Source of the DNA: ASV31 sp965229765 | GTDB lineage: Bacteria; Pseudomonadota; Alphaproteobacteria; Rhodobacterales; Rhodobacteraceae | Length of the DNA: 64,000 bases | Direction: 5' to 3' | Assembly: GCA_965229765.1 (NCBI GenBank) | Contig: CBDDJT010000003.1 | Span: 1,524,150 to 1,588,149 of the forward strand | Shown: positions 8,635 to 15,911 of the stretch, one piece after another | Numbering within the stretch: the first letter of the stretch is position 1 | How the letters are laid out: every line of letters begins with the position of its first letter | Program-made: the position numbers and the translations under genes | The notes under the pieces: generated by a model | Databases searched by the model: none | What the model was told of the DNA's origin: nothing | Seen by the model: the letters and a program-made list of their open reading frames with translations, nothing else

Positions 8635-9234
8635 CTATCGTACCCAGTCCCCCCGGGACCGCAGCTCCGTTGATGACATTTTTACCATAGGGATATTGAG
8701 GAAACACCATGCCGGCGGTGTCGCACCCGGCAATCGCCGCGCCTCGGCCCCGCGCAGGCGGGACCGCTCGAACCGGGCCGCCGCGGGCGCGTGACGCGCC
8801 GCCGTGCGCTCGCCGGGCCGCGCGATCACGCCCACCGGCACCTGCCGCATGATCCAGTCCCAGCGATCCCAGTGATGGAAACCCGCCAGATTGTCCGCGC
8901 CCATCAGCCAGACGAACCGCACGCCCGGATAGCGCGGCAACAGCGCCGACAGCGTCGCCGCCGTATACCGCGTGCCCAGCCGCGCCTCGATGTCCGTGAT
9001 CTCGACGCGCGGATGGTCCATCACCGCCCGCGCCGCCGCCATCCGCCGCTCAAGGCTGGCCGGCCCCTCGGCCTTCAGCGGGTTGCCGGGGCTCACAAGC
9101 CACCACACCCGGTCCAGCCCGAACCGCTTCATCGCCTCGCGCGTGATATGGACATGCCCCCGGTGCGGCGGATCGAACGACCCGCCCAGCAGCCCGATGC
9201 GCATGCCCGCGCGCGCTTTCGGAAACCCCTGCAT
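8635..9234 (-). CDS. nadD: Nicotinate-nucleotide adenylyltransferase
   Basis: 199 residues from ATG 9232-9234 (MQGFPKARAGMRIGLLGGSF). It transfers AMP from ATP to nicotinate mononucleotide, making deamido-NAD in NAD synthesis. Motifs: GGSFDPPHRGHVHI (the T/HxGH nucleotidyltransferase site), WWLVSPGNPLK, FVWLMGADN, and the C-terminal MSSTELRSRG, which corresponds to the conserved ISSTxIR. An internal ATG 30 bp downstream, just before RIGLLGG, is an alternative start. Cytoplasmic. Confidence 0.93.
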   Translation of the reverse strand: MQGFPKARAGMRIGLLGGSFDPPHRGHVHITREAMKRFGLDRVWWLVSPGNPLKAEGPASLERRMAAARAVMDHPRVEITDIEARLGTRYTAATLSALLPRYPGVRFVWLMGADNLAGFHHWDRWDWIMRQVPVGVIARPGERTAARHAPAAARFERSRLRGAEARRLPGATPPAWCFLNIPMVKMSSTELRSRGDWVR

Positions 9235-9333
9235 CTGCCGTGGCCGCCTCCCCGTTGCCGAAACGGCTTGTCCACCGCGCGCCGGGGGGCTGTCAATGGA
9301 CACCAAGGGACGACAGTTTCGCGCGAGTATGAT

Positions 9334-10755
9334 ATGGTGTTTTCAGCTTTTTGGCGACGCATAGTTGACAGGTTCTTTTCATGCGCTCGATTTCTTTGCT
9401 GCTTGCTGCCGGTCTACTTTGCACTCCGGGGTGTTGCCAACGCTCAGTTCACAGCAGCCTGTTTCCCGATTGGTGTGGCCGCAGAGGCAAGCTTCGAAAG
9501 CTACCTTCAGGAAAGCCTGCGCCGCGTTCCGTCATGGGTGGACGCTTCTGCCGAAGTGATAGTCGCGGTCGAAAGGCGCATCGAGGCGGCCCGCCCGTCG
9601 CCGCTCGAATGCCAGTCTGTCCCCGCGCCGGCCGGTTGCCCGACAGGCAATGAACCCGATTTCGACGATGCCCTCCGCCTTGCGCGAACGGCAGCGAATG
9701 CCGCGTTGACCTCGGGAAACCGCCTGCCGGATGCCACGACCTTGATCCGCGGGATCACAGCAAGCGCGACCCTGCGGGACATCCCCAACGGCCTCAGGGG
9801 CGCCTATGCCGCCCACGCCCTCGCGCTTGAGGTGCAGGATAGGCTGCCGCGTCATTTGGAGCTTCTGACAAAGGCCCGCTATAATCGCGATTGCAGCGTC
9901 GCCGTGAACGACGTTCTCGACGACAGGCTTGCCAACGCCGACGATCCCGCAGACCTTCTGTCGGAATTTGATGACAGGTTCGATGTCATCAAGGTGCTTG
10001 GCGTACCAGAAGACCCGATTGGTGTTGAGTTGACGGGCGGCAACTCCAGAGCCGCCGAGTTTATGGAAGGCTTCCAGATCCGCCTTCGGGAGGTTGCGCA
10101 AACCCTCGATCCGTTGGTCGAACGACCGACCCATTCGGCTTCACCGAACACACACCACGGCATGGTCGCCGGAATCAACCAGATCTATCTGGATGCCGAT
10201 GCATTGACCGTCGCCAACGACATGCAGTTACCTGACCAGCCCGCCGACCTCTGGACACGAACCTGGCGGACCAATGACTTCGGAGCGCTTGCAAAGGATA
10301 TCGAAGCCCATCGTACCACCATTCTGGTGCTGGCAGGCATCGCCGAAGAGGCGGCCGAACTGCTGGAGGGAGGCCTTGCACAGTTTGACATTGAACGCGT
10401 GCAGATCGTGTGCGGCCCGTTCGAAAGCCTTCAGTCCTTCGTGTCACAGTTCGAAATCGATGGCGGCATGGCCGCCTGGCTGAAGACCAAGGCCCCGGAT
10501 GGGATCGAGGAGGCCGGTCAGTACACCTTCGCAGCCGGCTTCTGTGCCTTGCGCTTCGGCGTGGCCGAGGCCGAAGCCATGCGTCGCATGGTGTTCGAAC
10601 CCGTGCCGCAAGGGCGCCTGTTTCGCGCACTCGACCGCGCTGCAGTGCCCTCGCACCTAACGCTTGCCACGCGCGCGCTCGACCGCGACATCCGGACGAC
10701 GCTCGACGCCTACGCCGCCCACGCGCTGGACCTCGCCTTCCTCGTCCCGCGCTGA
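9334..10755 (+). CDS. Unidentified secreted protein
   Basis: 473 residues if started at ATG 9334-9336. I do not recognise the family. The N-terminus has a charged patch (WRRIVDR), a hydrophobic run (FFSCARFLCCLLPVYFAL) and GVANAQ, a good signal-peptidase I site. The mature part is alpha-rich with scattered cysteines (CFPIG, ECQSV, CPTG, RDCSV, VCGPF, FCALRF), which could form periplasmic disulfides. The start is uncertain. An overlapping ATG at 9381 in another frame gives an attractive leader (MRSISLLLAAGLLCTPGC) that soon goes out of frame, so a frameshift in the leader is possible. Upstream codons are AT-richer than neighbours. The gene ends 73 bp before the ettA start. Confidence 0.55.
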   Translation: MVFSAFWRRIVDRFFSCARFLCCLLPVYFALRGVANAQFTAACFPIGVAAEASFESYLQESLRRVPSWVDASAEVIVAVERRIEAARPSPLECQSVPAPAGCPTGNEPDFDDALRLARTAANAALTSGNRLPDATTLIRGITASATLRDIPNGLRGAYAAHALALEVQDRLPRHLELLTKARYNRDCSVAVNDVLDDRLANADDPADLLSEFDDRFDVIKVLGVPEDPIGVELTGGNSRAAEFMEGFQIRLREVAQTLDPLVERPTHSASPNTHHGMVAGINQIYLDADALTVANDMQLPDQPADLWTRTWRTNDFGALAKDIEAHRTTILVLAGIAEEAAELLEGGLAQFDIERVQIVCGPFESLQSFVSQFEIDGGMAAWLKTKAPDGIEEAGQYTFAAGFCALRFGVAEAEAMRRMVFEPVPQGRLFRALDRAAVPSHLTLATRALDRDIRTTLDAYAAHALDLAFLVPR

Positions 10756-10767
10756 CCCTGCTCGTCG

Positions 10768-10796
10768 TTGCAACCGAGTGCCACAAGCTCTAGACA
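10768..10796 (+). promoter_or_regulatory. Candidate sigma-70 promoter of ettA
   Basis: TTGCAA at 10768-10773 and TAGACA at 10791-10796 are separated by 17 bp, about 30 bp before the ettA start. Weak consensus match; position is right. Confidence 0.3.
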
Positions 10797-10828
10797 CGCT
10801 CGAAACTCATCCGAGCGGCGGGATCAAG

Positions 10829-10895
10829 ATGTCGAAATACCAGTACGTCTACCACATGGACGGTCTGTCCAAGACCTATCCGGGCGGCAAGAAAT
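10829..10895 (+). pseudogene. ettA: ettA 5' fragment, cut off by an IS3-family element
   Basis: The first 22 codons of the ABC-F protein EttA (MSKYQYVYHMDGLSKTYPGG, then KK) run up to the insertion point. The frame then enters the element and stops at 10925-10927, giving a 32-residue dead-end peptide. Removing the element and one copy of the 3-bp target duplication restores a continuous frame through GGKKCFENIRLSFLPG, the normal EttA sequence. This is therefore a recent, clean insertion rather than decay. The partner fragment is 12219-13807. Confidence 0.93.
10893..10895 (+). repeat. Left copy of 3-bp target site duplication (AAT)
   Basis: AAT at 10893-10895 is repeated at 12216-12218 immediately outside the right inverted repeat. 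Three-base duplications are usual for IS3-family insertion. Confidence 0.85.
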
Positions 10896-10921
10896 TGAAC
10901 CAGACCGGGTTTACCGGAGAG
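10896..10921 (+). repeat. IS3-family terminal inverted repeat, right end relative to transposase
   Basis: 26 bp, identical to the reverse complement of 12190-12215. Starts TGAACCAGACCGGGTTTACC. Confidence 0.93.
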
Positions 10922-10932
10922 GTTTGAGTTGG

Positions 10933-11838
10933 TCACTCAGCGGCGATGTTGGCCGTGAGTTGTGCGTCGTAGAAGTTCCTTTCTGCTGTTGTGGGTGAGA
11001 TGTATCCGAGCGGGCCGTATAGGCGTTTTTCGTTGTACCAATGGACCCAAGCCAGCGTCGCGAGCTCGACGTCCTGTTTGCCGCGCCACGGCCCCTCGTG
11101 CTCGATGACCTCGGCCTTGTATAAGCCGTTTATGGTCTCGGCGAGCGCGTTGTCATACGAGTCGCCCACGCTGCCGACCGAGGCACCGATTTTCGCCTCT
11201 TCAAGGCGCTCGGAATACTTGATGGACAGGTACTGGACGCCTCGATCACTGTGGTGGGTCAGCCGGTCGCGGTCGGGATTGCGGGCGGCTAGCGCCTGCT
11301 CCAGCGCATCGAGAACCAGCTTTGTGTTGGGCGATGAGGAAACCTGCCAGCCGACGATGTACCGGGCGAAGACATCGATGATGAAGGCGACGTACACAAA
11401 CCCGACAGCGGTGCGCACATAGGTGAAATCCGCCACCCAGAGCCTGTTGGGAGCGGGCGCCTTGAAGTCACGGTTCACCTTGTCTTCCGGGCAAGGCAGG
11501 GCCGGATCACCATACGTGGTCCTCTTGCCTTTGCCGCGTGTAACGCCCTGTATTTTCTTTTCTTTCATCAGGCGTACGACCGTGCAACGCGCGACATCCT
11601 CACCCTGCGCGACAAGATCGTGCCAGACTTTGACCGCGCCGTAGCGCTTGCCGCTGGCCTCCCAGCAGGCCTTGATCTTTCGGCCGAGCTCGGCATCGCG
11701 CTGAGCACGCGCGGATGCCCTGGATGGGTCACGCGCGACAGCCTGATGGTGGTGGTAGGTGGACGGCGCGATCGGCAGGACCCTGCAGATCGCCTCGACG
11801 CCGTACTGCCCGCGGTGATCATCAATGAACATGATCAT
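10933..11838 (-). CDS. IS3-family transposase OrfB (DDE integrase domain)
   Basis: 301 residues. An N-terminal HTH_21-type region (YGVEAICRVLPIAPSTYHHH; RYGAVKVWHDL) is followed by an rve-type catalytic core. The DDE triad is visible: Asp in LWVADFTYV, Asp in THHSDRGVQY, and Glu in DNALAETINGLYKAEVI. The C-terminal WVHWYNEKRLYGPLGYISP is the family's typical end. Its ATG overlaps the orfA stop (ATGA). The active protein is expected to be an OrfAB fusion made by -1 frameshifting at 11871-11877; the orfB frame is open from that site onward. Confidence 0.95.
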   Translation of the reverse strand: MIMFIDDHRGQYGVEAICRVLPIAPSTYHHHQAVARDPSRASARAQRDAELGRKIKACWEASGKRYGAVKVWHDLVAQGEDVARCTVVRLMKEKKIQGVTRGKGKRTTYGDPALPCPEDKVNRDFKAPAPNRLWVADFTYVRTAVGFVYVAFIIDVFARYIVGWQVSSSPNTKLVLDALEQALAARNPDRDRLTHHSDRGVQYLSIKYSERLEEAKIGASVGSVGDSYDNALAETINGLYKAEVIEHEGPWRGKQDVELATLAWVHWYNEKRLYGPLGYISPTTAERNFYDAQLTANIAAE

Positions 11839-12167
11839 CTCTTCCGTTGGCGGTCGAGGTCCGCCGCTGCGAAAAAAGCTGACGCTTTGCGCAGGATCTC
11901 GTTAGCCTGCTTGAGTTCGCGGTTCTCCCGCTGCAGCGCCTTGAGTTCCTCGCGCTCGGACCGCGTCAGCCCGTCGCGATCTCCGTCTTCAATGGCCTGC
12001 TTGTTCACCCACTCGCGTAGCGTAGCGCTACTGCATCCGAACTTCTCTGCGATGGAGGCGACCGCCTGCGACCGCGATTTGTAATCCGCCTCGTTCTCCA
12101 GAACCAAGCGCACCGCGCGCGCCCGTACCTCTGTAGAAAAACGGTTCCCTGGGTTTCCTTTGGTCAT
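11835..12167 (-). CDS. IS3-family transposase OrfA (DNA-binding subunit)
   Basis: 110 residues. Contains a helix-turn-helix (RFSTEVRARAVRLVLENE ... AVASIAEKFGCSSATLREWV) followed by a leucine-zipper-like coiled coil (LTRSEREELKALQRENRELK, then QANEILRKASAFF). This is the standard OrfA architecture that binds the inverted repeats and dimerises. It ends RQRKR, overlapping the orfB start by the ATGA arrangement. Confidence 0.95.
   Translation of the reverse strand: MTKGNPGNRFSTEVRARAVRLVLENEADYKSRSQAVASIAEKFGCSSATLREWVNKQAIEDGDRDGLTRSEREELKALQRENRELKQANEILRKASAFFAAADLDRQRKR
11871..11877 (-). promoter_or_regulatory. Programmed -1 ribosomal frameshift heptamer
   Basis: On the minus strand the bases read T TTT TTC in the orfA frame (codons GCT TTT TTC within ASAFFAA), a canonical X-XXY-YYZ slippery site. 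Slipping back one base moves ribosomes into the orfB frame, which stays open to the orfB start at 11838. Fusion OrfAB is the usual IS3 transposase. Confidence 0.75.
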
Positions 12168-12189
12168 GCTGTACCTTCTGAGCTTTCGG

Positions 12190-12215
12190 CTCTCCGGTAA
12201 ACCCGGTCTGGTTCA
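12190..12215 (+). repeat. IS3-family terminal inverted repeat, left end relative to transposase
   Basis: 26 bp, perfect reverse complement of 10896-10921. Lies just upstream of orfA and probably overlaps its promoter. Confidence 0.93.
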
Positions 12216-12218
12216 AAT
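12216..12218 (+). repeat. Right copy of 3-bp target site duplication (AAT)
   Basis: Matches AAT at 10893-10895. Confidence 0.85.
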
Positions 12219-13807
12219 GCTTCGAGAACATCCGCCTCAGCTTTCTGCCCGGCGTCAAGATCGGCGTCGTCGGCGTCAACGGCGCGGGTAAGTCCACGCT
12301 CCTGCGCATCATGTCGGGCATCGACCCCGACTTCACCGGCGAGGCCTGGGCGGCCGAAGGCGTGCGCGTCGGCTATCTGCCACAGGAACCGGAACTCGAC
12401 CCCGCCCTCGACGTGCGCGGCAACGTCATGGAAGGCGTCGCCGCCAAGAAGGCCAAGCTCGACCGCTTCAACGAACTGGCGATGAACTACTCCGACGACA
12501 CCGCCGACGAGATGGCCGAACTGCAAGACCAGATCGACGCCGAGAACCTCTGGGATCTCGACGCCCAGATCGACGTCGCGATGGAGGCCCTGCGCTGCCC
12601 GCCCGACGACGCCAGCGTCGACACCCTCTCGGGCGGCGAGAAGCGCCGCGTCGCGCTGTGCAAGCTCCTGCTCGAAGCGCCCGAGATGCTGCTGCTCGAC
12701 GAACCGACCAACCACCTGGACGCCGAAACCATCGCCTGGCTGCAACAGCACCTGGTCGCCTACAAGGGCACCATCCTGATCGTCACCCACGACCGCTACT
12801 TCCTCGACGACATCACGGGCTGGATCCTCGAACTCGACCGGGGCCGCGGCATCCCCTATGAAGGCAACTATTCGGCGTGGCTGGAACAGAAGGCCAAGCG
12901 CCTCGCCCACGAAGCCCGAGAGGACAAGGCCCGCCAGAAGACGCTTGAACGAGAACTGGAATGGATCCGGCAGGGTGCCAAGGCACGGCAGGCCAAGCAG
13001 AAGGCGCGGATCAACGCCTACAACGACCTCGCCAACCAGTCCGAGCGTGAAAAGCTCACCCGCGCCCAGATCATCATCCCCAACGGGCCCCGTCTCGGCG
13101 CCAAGGTGATCGAGGTCGAGGGCCTGAAGAAGGCGATGGGCGACAAGCTCCTGATCGAGGACCTGTCCTTCTCGCTGCCGCCCGGCGGCATCGTCGGCGT
13201 GATCGGTCCGAACGGTGCCGGCAAGACCACGCTGTTCCGGATGCTCACCGGGCAGGAGCAGCCCGACGCAGGGTCCGTCTCCTACGGCGACACGGTGCAA
13301 CTGGCCTACGTGGACCAGTCCCGCGACGCCCTCGACCCCAACAAGACCGCGTGGGAGGAGATCTCGGGCGGCGGCGAGGTGGTCGAACTCGGCGACGCCC
13401 AGATGAACAGCCGCGCCTATTGCTCGGCCTTCAACTTCAAGGGCGGCGACCAGCAGAAGAAGGTGGGCCTTCTGTCGGGCGGCGAACGCAACCGCGTGCA
13501 CATGGCCAAGCTGCTTCGCTCGGGCGGCAACGTGCTGCTGCTCGACGAACCGACCAACGACCTCGACGTCGAAACGCTCCGCGCGCTGGAAGACGCGCTG
13601 ACCGATTTCGCCGGCTGCGCCGTCATCATCAGCCACGACCGCTTCTTCCTCGACCGCCTCTGCACCCACATCCTCGCCTTCGAGGGCGAAGCTCACGTCG
13701 AGTGGTTCGAAGGCAACTTCGAGGATTACGAGGAAGACAAGAAACGCCGCCTCGGCCCGGACGCGGTGGAACCCAAGCGGATCAAGTACAAGAAATTCAC
13801 CCGCTGA
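12219..13807 (+). pseudogene. ettA: ettA 3' fragment (ABC-F energy-dependent translational throttle)
   Basis: EttA is a cytoplasmic two-ABC ATPase that binds the ribosomal E site and gates translation when ATP is low. This fragment keeps almost the whole protein: ABC1 Walker A (GVNGAGKST), signature LSGGEKRRV, Walker B LLLDEPTNHLD, the linker, ABC2 Walker A (GPNGAGKTT), signature LSGGERNRV, Walker B LLLDEPTNDLD, and the EttA tail WFEGNFEDYEEDKKRR...RIKYKKFTR. The first in-frame ATG (12311) lies after ABC1 Walker A. Any internally initiated protein (498 residues) would therefore lack that ATP site and the N-terminal strands. Confidence 0.93.
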
Positions 13808-14242
13808 ACCGGGCGGGCTTACAGCCTTGGCCCGGCCAATGCCCCCGCAGGGTGCGCTTCAGCGCACCCTGCTCCGTTCCACCGGCGTCAAGGGCCACGG
13901 TCTGCCTGTCATCCCGCTGCACGCAGGTCGCGATGCATAGAGGACTGCACAAGGCATCGGCAGGCCGCCTCTCGGGCCCAGTGAGGCATTGGGTTGCACA
14001 CCACATGCCAATGCGTGACACCATCGCCTTGGGAACGCTTAACGCTTTCCCCGGCGCAACTGACACGGACACCTGCGCCCCAGACGCCCCTTGCACCGAA
14101 TCCCAAAATCTGTCACATGGCGCTCGCGACCTCTGCTGACTTTCGACCACTGTCTCCCTAACCGGCTTCAGTCCTCGATCTCAGACTGACTAAGCCGGGC
14201 TGCCGCATCCCGTGGGCAGCGTACATCGAAGGAGACACGCGG
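13808..14242. other. 435-bp non-coding interval between ettA and cold-shock gene
   Basis: No credible gene on either strand. It contains the ettA terminator hairpin (13848-13871) and, at its right end, the presumed long 5' leader of the cold-shock gene, with an AAGGAGA ribosome site at about 14229-14235. Long structured leaders are usual for csp genes; I could not fold it reliably by eye. Confidence 0.6.
13848..13871 (+). terminator. ettA: Hairpin terminator after ettA
   Basis: Perfect 10-bp stem (13848-13857 with 13862-13871) and a TTCA tetraloop, 41 bp past the stop codon. No strong T-run follows, common in high-GC genomes. Confidence 0.65.
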
Positions 14243-14449
14243 ATGGCTACTGGCACCGTGAAATGGTTCAACACCACCAAAGGCTACGGCTTCATTGCGC
14301 CCGACACGGGCGGCAAGGACGTTTTCGTGCACATCTCGGCCGTCGAGCGTGCAGGCCTCACCGGCCTCGCCGACGACCAGAAGGTGACGTATGACGTGGA
14401 AGCTGGCCGTGACGGCCGCGAAAGCGCCTCGAACCTGAAGCTGGCATAA
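14243..14449 (+). CDS. cspA: Cold-shock protein, CspA family
   Basis: 68 residues. RNP1 and RNP2 nucleic-acid motifs are intact: MATGTVKWFNTTKGYGFIAP (RNP1 KGYGFI) and KDVFVHISAV (RNP2 VFVHI). This single OB-fold protein binds single-stranded RNA/DNA as a chaperone, in the cold or constitutively. GAAGGAGACACGCGG gives a strong ribosome site. Monocistronic, with its own terminator 8 bp past the stop. The symbol is generic; which csp paralogue it is cannot be told. Confidence 0.95.
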   Translation: MATGTVKWFNTTKGYGFIAPDTGGKDVFVHISAVERAGLTGLADDQKVTYDVEAGRDGRESASNLKLA

Positions 14450-14456
14450 GCCGGCG

Positions 14457-14481
14457 GGGCGGGCCGTTCACCGGCCCGCCC
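14457..14481 (+). terminator. Hairpin terminator after cold-shock gene
   Basis: 10-bp all-GC stem (14457-14466 with 14472-14481) around a TTCAC loop, starting 7 bp after the stop codon. Confidence 0.7.
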
Positions 14482-14588
14482 GCTCCCTGCCTGCGGGCCT
14501 CCCCGACCTCGTGATTGCTGTTAGCGCCGCTCCCGTGGGCTGCCGCGCCGTGATCATCCGTGTCTGGACCTCATCGCGCCAACGCGAT

Positions 14589-14616
14589 GCCGACGTTATG
14601 CCGACGTTTTGCCGAC
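14589..14616 (+). repeat. 11-bp tandem repeat, site A (GCCGACGTTNN x about 2.5)
   Basis: Units GCCGACGTTAT, GCCGACGTTTT and GCCGAC in direct tandem. The same arrangement with an identical 20-base core occurs inverted at 46769-46796. It lies between the convergent cspA and trxC genes. Confidence 0.7.
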
Positions 14617-14709
14617 ACCCGATTTCACCCCAACCCGGCACCGGGCGACGCGTGCTCCCGCAGCGGCGTGGCCCCGGCCGGATCGACGGCGTTTCAAGCC
14701 GCCCAAGCG

Positions 14710-15141
14710 TCACGTCCTTGCGCGGATCCACTCTGTCAGTTGCGCCGCGGGCAATGCGCCAGCCTGGCGCGCGATCTCTTTGCCGCCCTTGAAGACCGCC
14801 ATCGTCGGGATGCCGCGGATGCGGTGCCGCGCCCCGGCATCGGGGTAGTCCTCGGTGTTGAGCTTGACAAGCCGCGCCGCCCCCCTCAGCGCACCCGCGG
14901 CGCTGTCGTAGGCCGGTGCCATCATCCGGCATGGGCCGCACCATGGCGCCCAGAAATCCACCACCAGCGGCAGGTCGTCTGTCCGTGACGCTTTTTCCAG
15001 CGTTTTCAAGTCGATGGCATGGGTCTTTCCATCCACGAGGCGCGCACCGCAGGTGCCACATTTCGGCCCGGACGACAGCTTGTCCGAGGGGATGCGATTG
15101 ACTTGACCGCAGTCAAGACAGGTGAGTTTCAGCGCGGCCAT
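14710..15141 (-). CDS. trxC: Thioredoxin 2 (zinc-ribbon thioredoxin)
   Basis: 143 residues from ATG 15139-15141, chosen because a GGAGG site sits 6 nt upstream; an ATG 12 bp earlier is less well placed. The N-terminal zinc ribbon has CLDCGQ and CGTCGA cysteine pairs (residues about 8-32). The thioredoxin fold follows with active site WCGPC (VVDFWAPWCGPCRMMAP) and the cis-proline RGIPTMAVFKGG. A cytoplasmic disulfide reductase, often linked to oxidative stress. Downstream neighbour of parA on the same strand. Confidence 0.93.
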   Translation of the reverse strand: MAALKLTCLDCGQVNRIPSDKLSSGPKCGTCGARLVDGKTHAIDLKTLEKASRTDDLPLVVDFWAPWCGPCRMMAPAYDSAAGALRGAARLVKLNTEDYPDAGARHRIRGIPTMAVFKGGKEIARQAGALPAAQLTEWIRART

Positions 15142-15189
15142 GGCAGCCTCCATTCATTCATCAACATGAATGTAATCGAGCGCTCACCG

Positions 15190-15837
15190 CTATTCCAGCC
15201 CCTCGGAAAGGCGCGCCGCGATCTCGGCGCCCAGCGCGGATATCTCGGCGGCGGCCGGCCCGCGGCCCGCGGTCTCGAAGGCGGCCGTGCCGTTGCCCAG
15301 CGCCTCGGCATAGGCCACGCGATTGCCAAGGAACGCCTCGGTCCGTTCCAGACCCAGCTCGTCCATCGCCGCGCGGACATCGGCGGTCAGCCGCGCGCGG
15401 GCCGAAACCCGGTTCAGCACCGCCAGCACGGGCCGCCGTTCACGCCGTGCCAGCTCCAGCACGCTTTCGGTCGCCCAGAGATCGACATGGCTTGTGGCCA
15501 CAGGCACCAGTACAAGGTCGGCCTCGCGCAGGGCGGGCCGCAGATCGGCGTCGATCTTGGGCGGTGTGTCTACGAGGATCAGATCATGCTGGCCGCGCAA
15601 CTTCTCGCATTCATAGGCCACACCCCAGGCGCTTGCGGTGCCAAAGGACAGACCGGCGTCGGCGCCCATCCGCTCGCGACGGGCCATGAACCAGCGGCCA
15701 AGGCTGCCTTGTGGATCAGTGTCGAGCACGGCCACGTTCTGGCCACGAGAGGCCGCCTCGAGCGCCAGGTTGGCGACCATTGTCGTCTTCCCGGATCCGC
15801 CCTTTTGCTGGGCGACGGTTATGACTTTGCCCTTCAT
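15190..15837 (-). CDS. ParA/MinD-type ATPase, solitary
   Basis: 215 residues from ATG 15835-15837 with GGAGG upstream. Deviant Walker A QQKGGSGKTTMVANLA (signature lysine present), Walker A' VLDTDPQGSLGRW, Walker B LILVDTPPK. These mark the ParA family that moves DNA or protein cargo on nucleoid surfaces. No parB gene or parS-like cluster is adjacent, so this is an orphan ParA whose cargo is unknown. A perfect 15-bp palindrome lies 56 bp upstream (15893-15907) and may be its operator. Confidence 0.9.
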   Translation of the reverse strand: MKGKVITVAQQKGGSGKTTMVANLALEAASRGQNVAVLDTDPQGSLGRWFMARRERMGADAGLSFGTASAWGVAYECEKLRGQHDLILVDTPPKIDADLRPALREADLVLVPVATSHVDLWATESVLELARRERRPVLAVLNRVSARARLTADVRAAMDELGLERTEAFLGNRVAYAEALGNGTAAFETAGRGPAAAEISALGAEIAARLSEGLE

Positions 15838-15892
15838 GTCGCACCTCCGCCGCGGAGTTGGCGACAATTCCCCGGCAAATGCAATCGAAAAA

Positions 15893-15907
15893 TGCTGCAC
15901 TGCAGCA
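15893..15907. promoter_or_regulatory. Perfect palindrome upstream of parA-like gene, PhaR-like operator
   Basis: TGCTGCACTGCAGCA: two 7-bp arms around one base. It contains CTGC-N3-GCAG, the core reported for PhaR, the polyhydroxyalkanoate regulator of Paracoccus and Rhodobacter. It sits in the 74-bp gap between the SRAP gene stop and the parA-like start. Confidence 0.45.
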
Positions 15908-15911
15908 ATGC

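Larger units (their letters stand above)
10896..12215 (-). mobile_element. IS3-family insertion sequence, complete (1,320 bp)
   Basis: Bounded by perfect 26-bp terminal inverted repeats (10896-10921 and 12190-12215) that begin TGAACCAGACCGGG and end TG...CA at the tips. Flanked by a 3-bp AAT duplication. It carries overlapping transposase frames orfA and orfB on the minus strand, with a -1 slippery heptamer between them. All parts expected for transposition are intact. It lies antisense within ettA, so transposase transcription opposes ettA transcription. No passenger genes. Confidence 0.96.

Noticed and set aside
12311..13807. Treating the 498-codon frame from ATG 12311 as an intact ABC protein
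   Set aside because: It lacks the ABC1 Walker A and N-terminal strands, which lie just upstream in the same frame. It is the remnant of ettA.
15190..15837. ParA gene as sign of a plasmid or chromosome partition locus
   Set aside because: No parB, rep gene or parS-like repeats nearby, and the surroundings are ordinary chromosomal genes.
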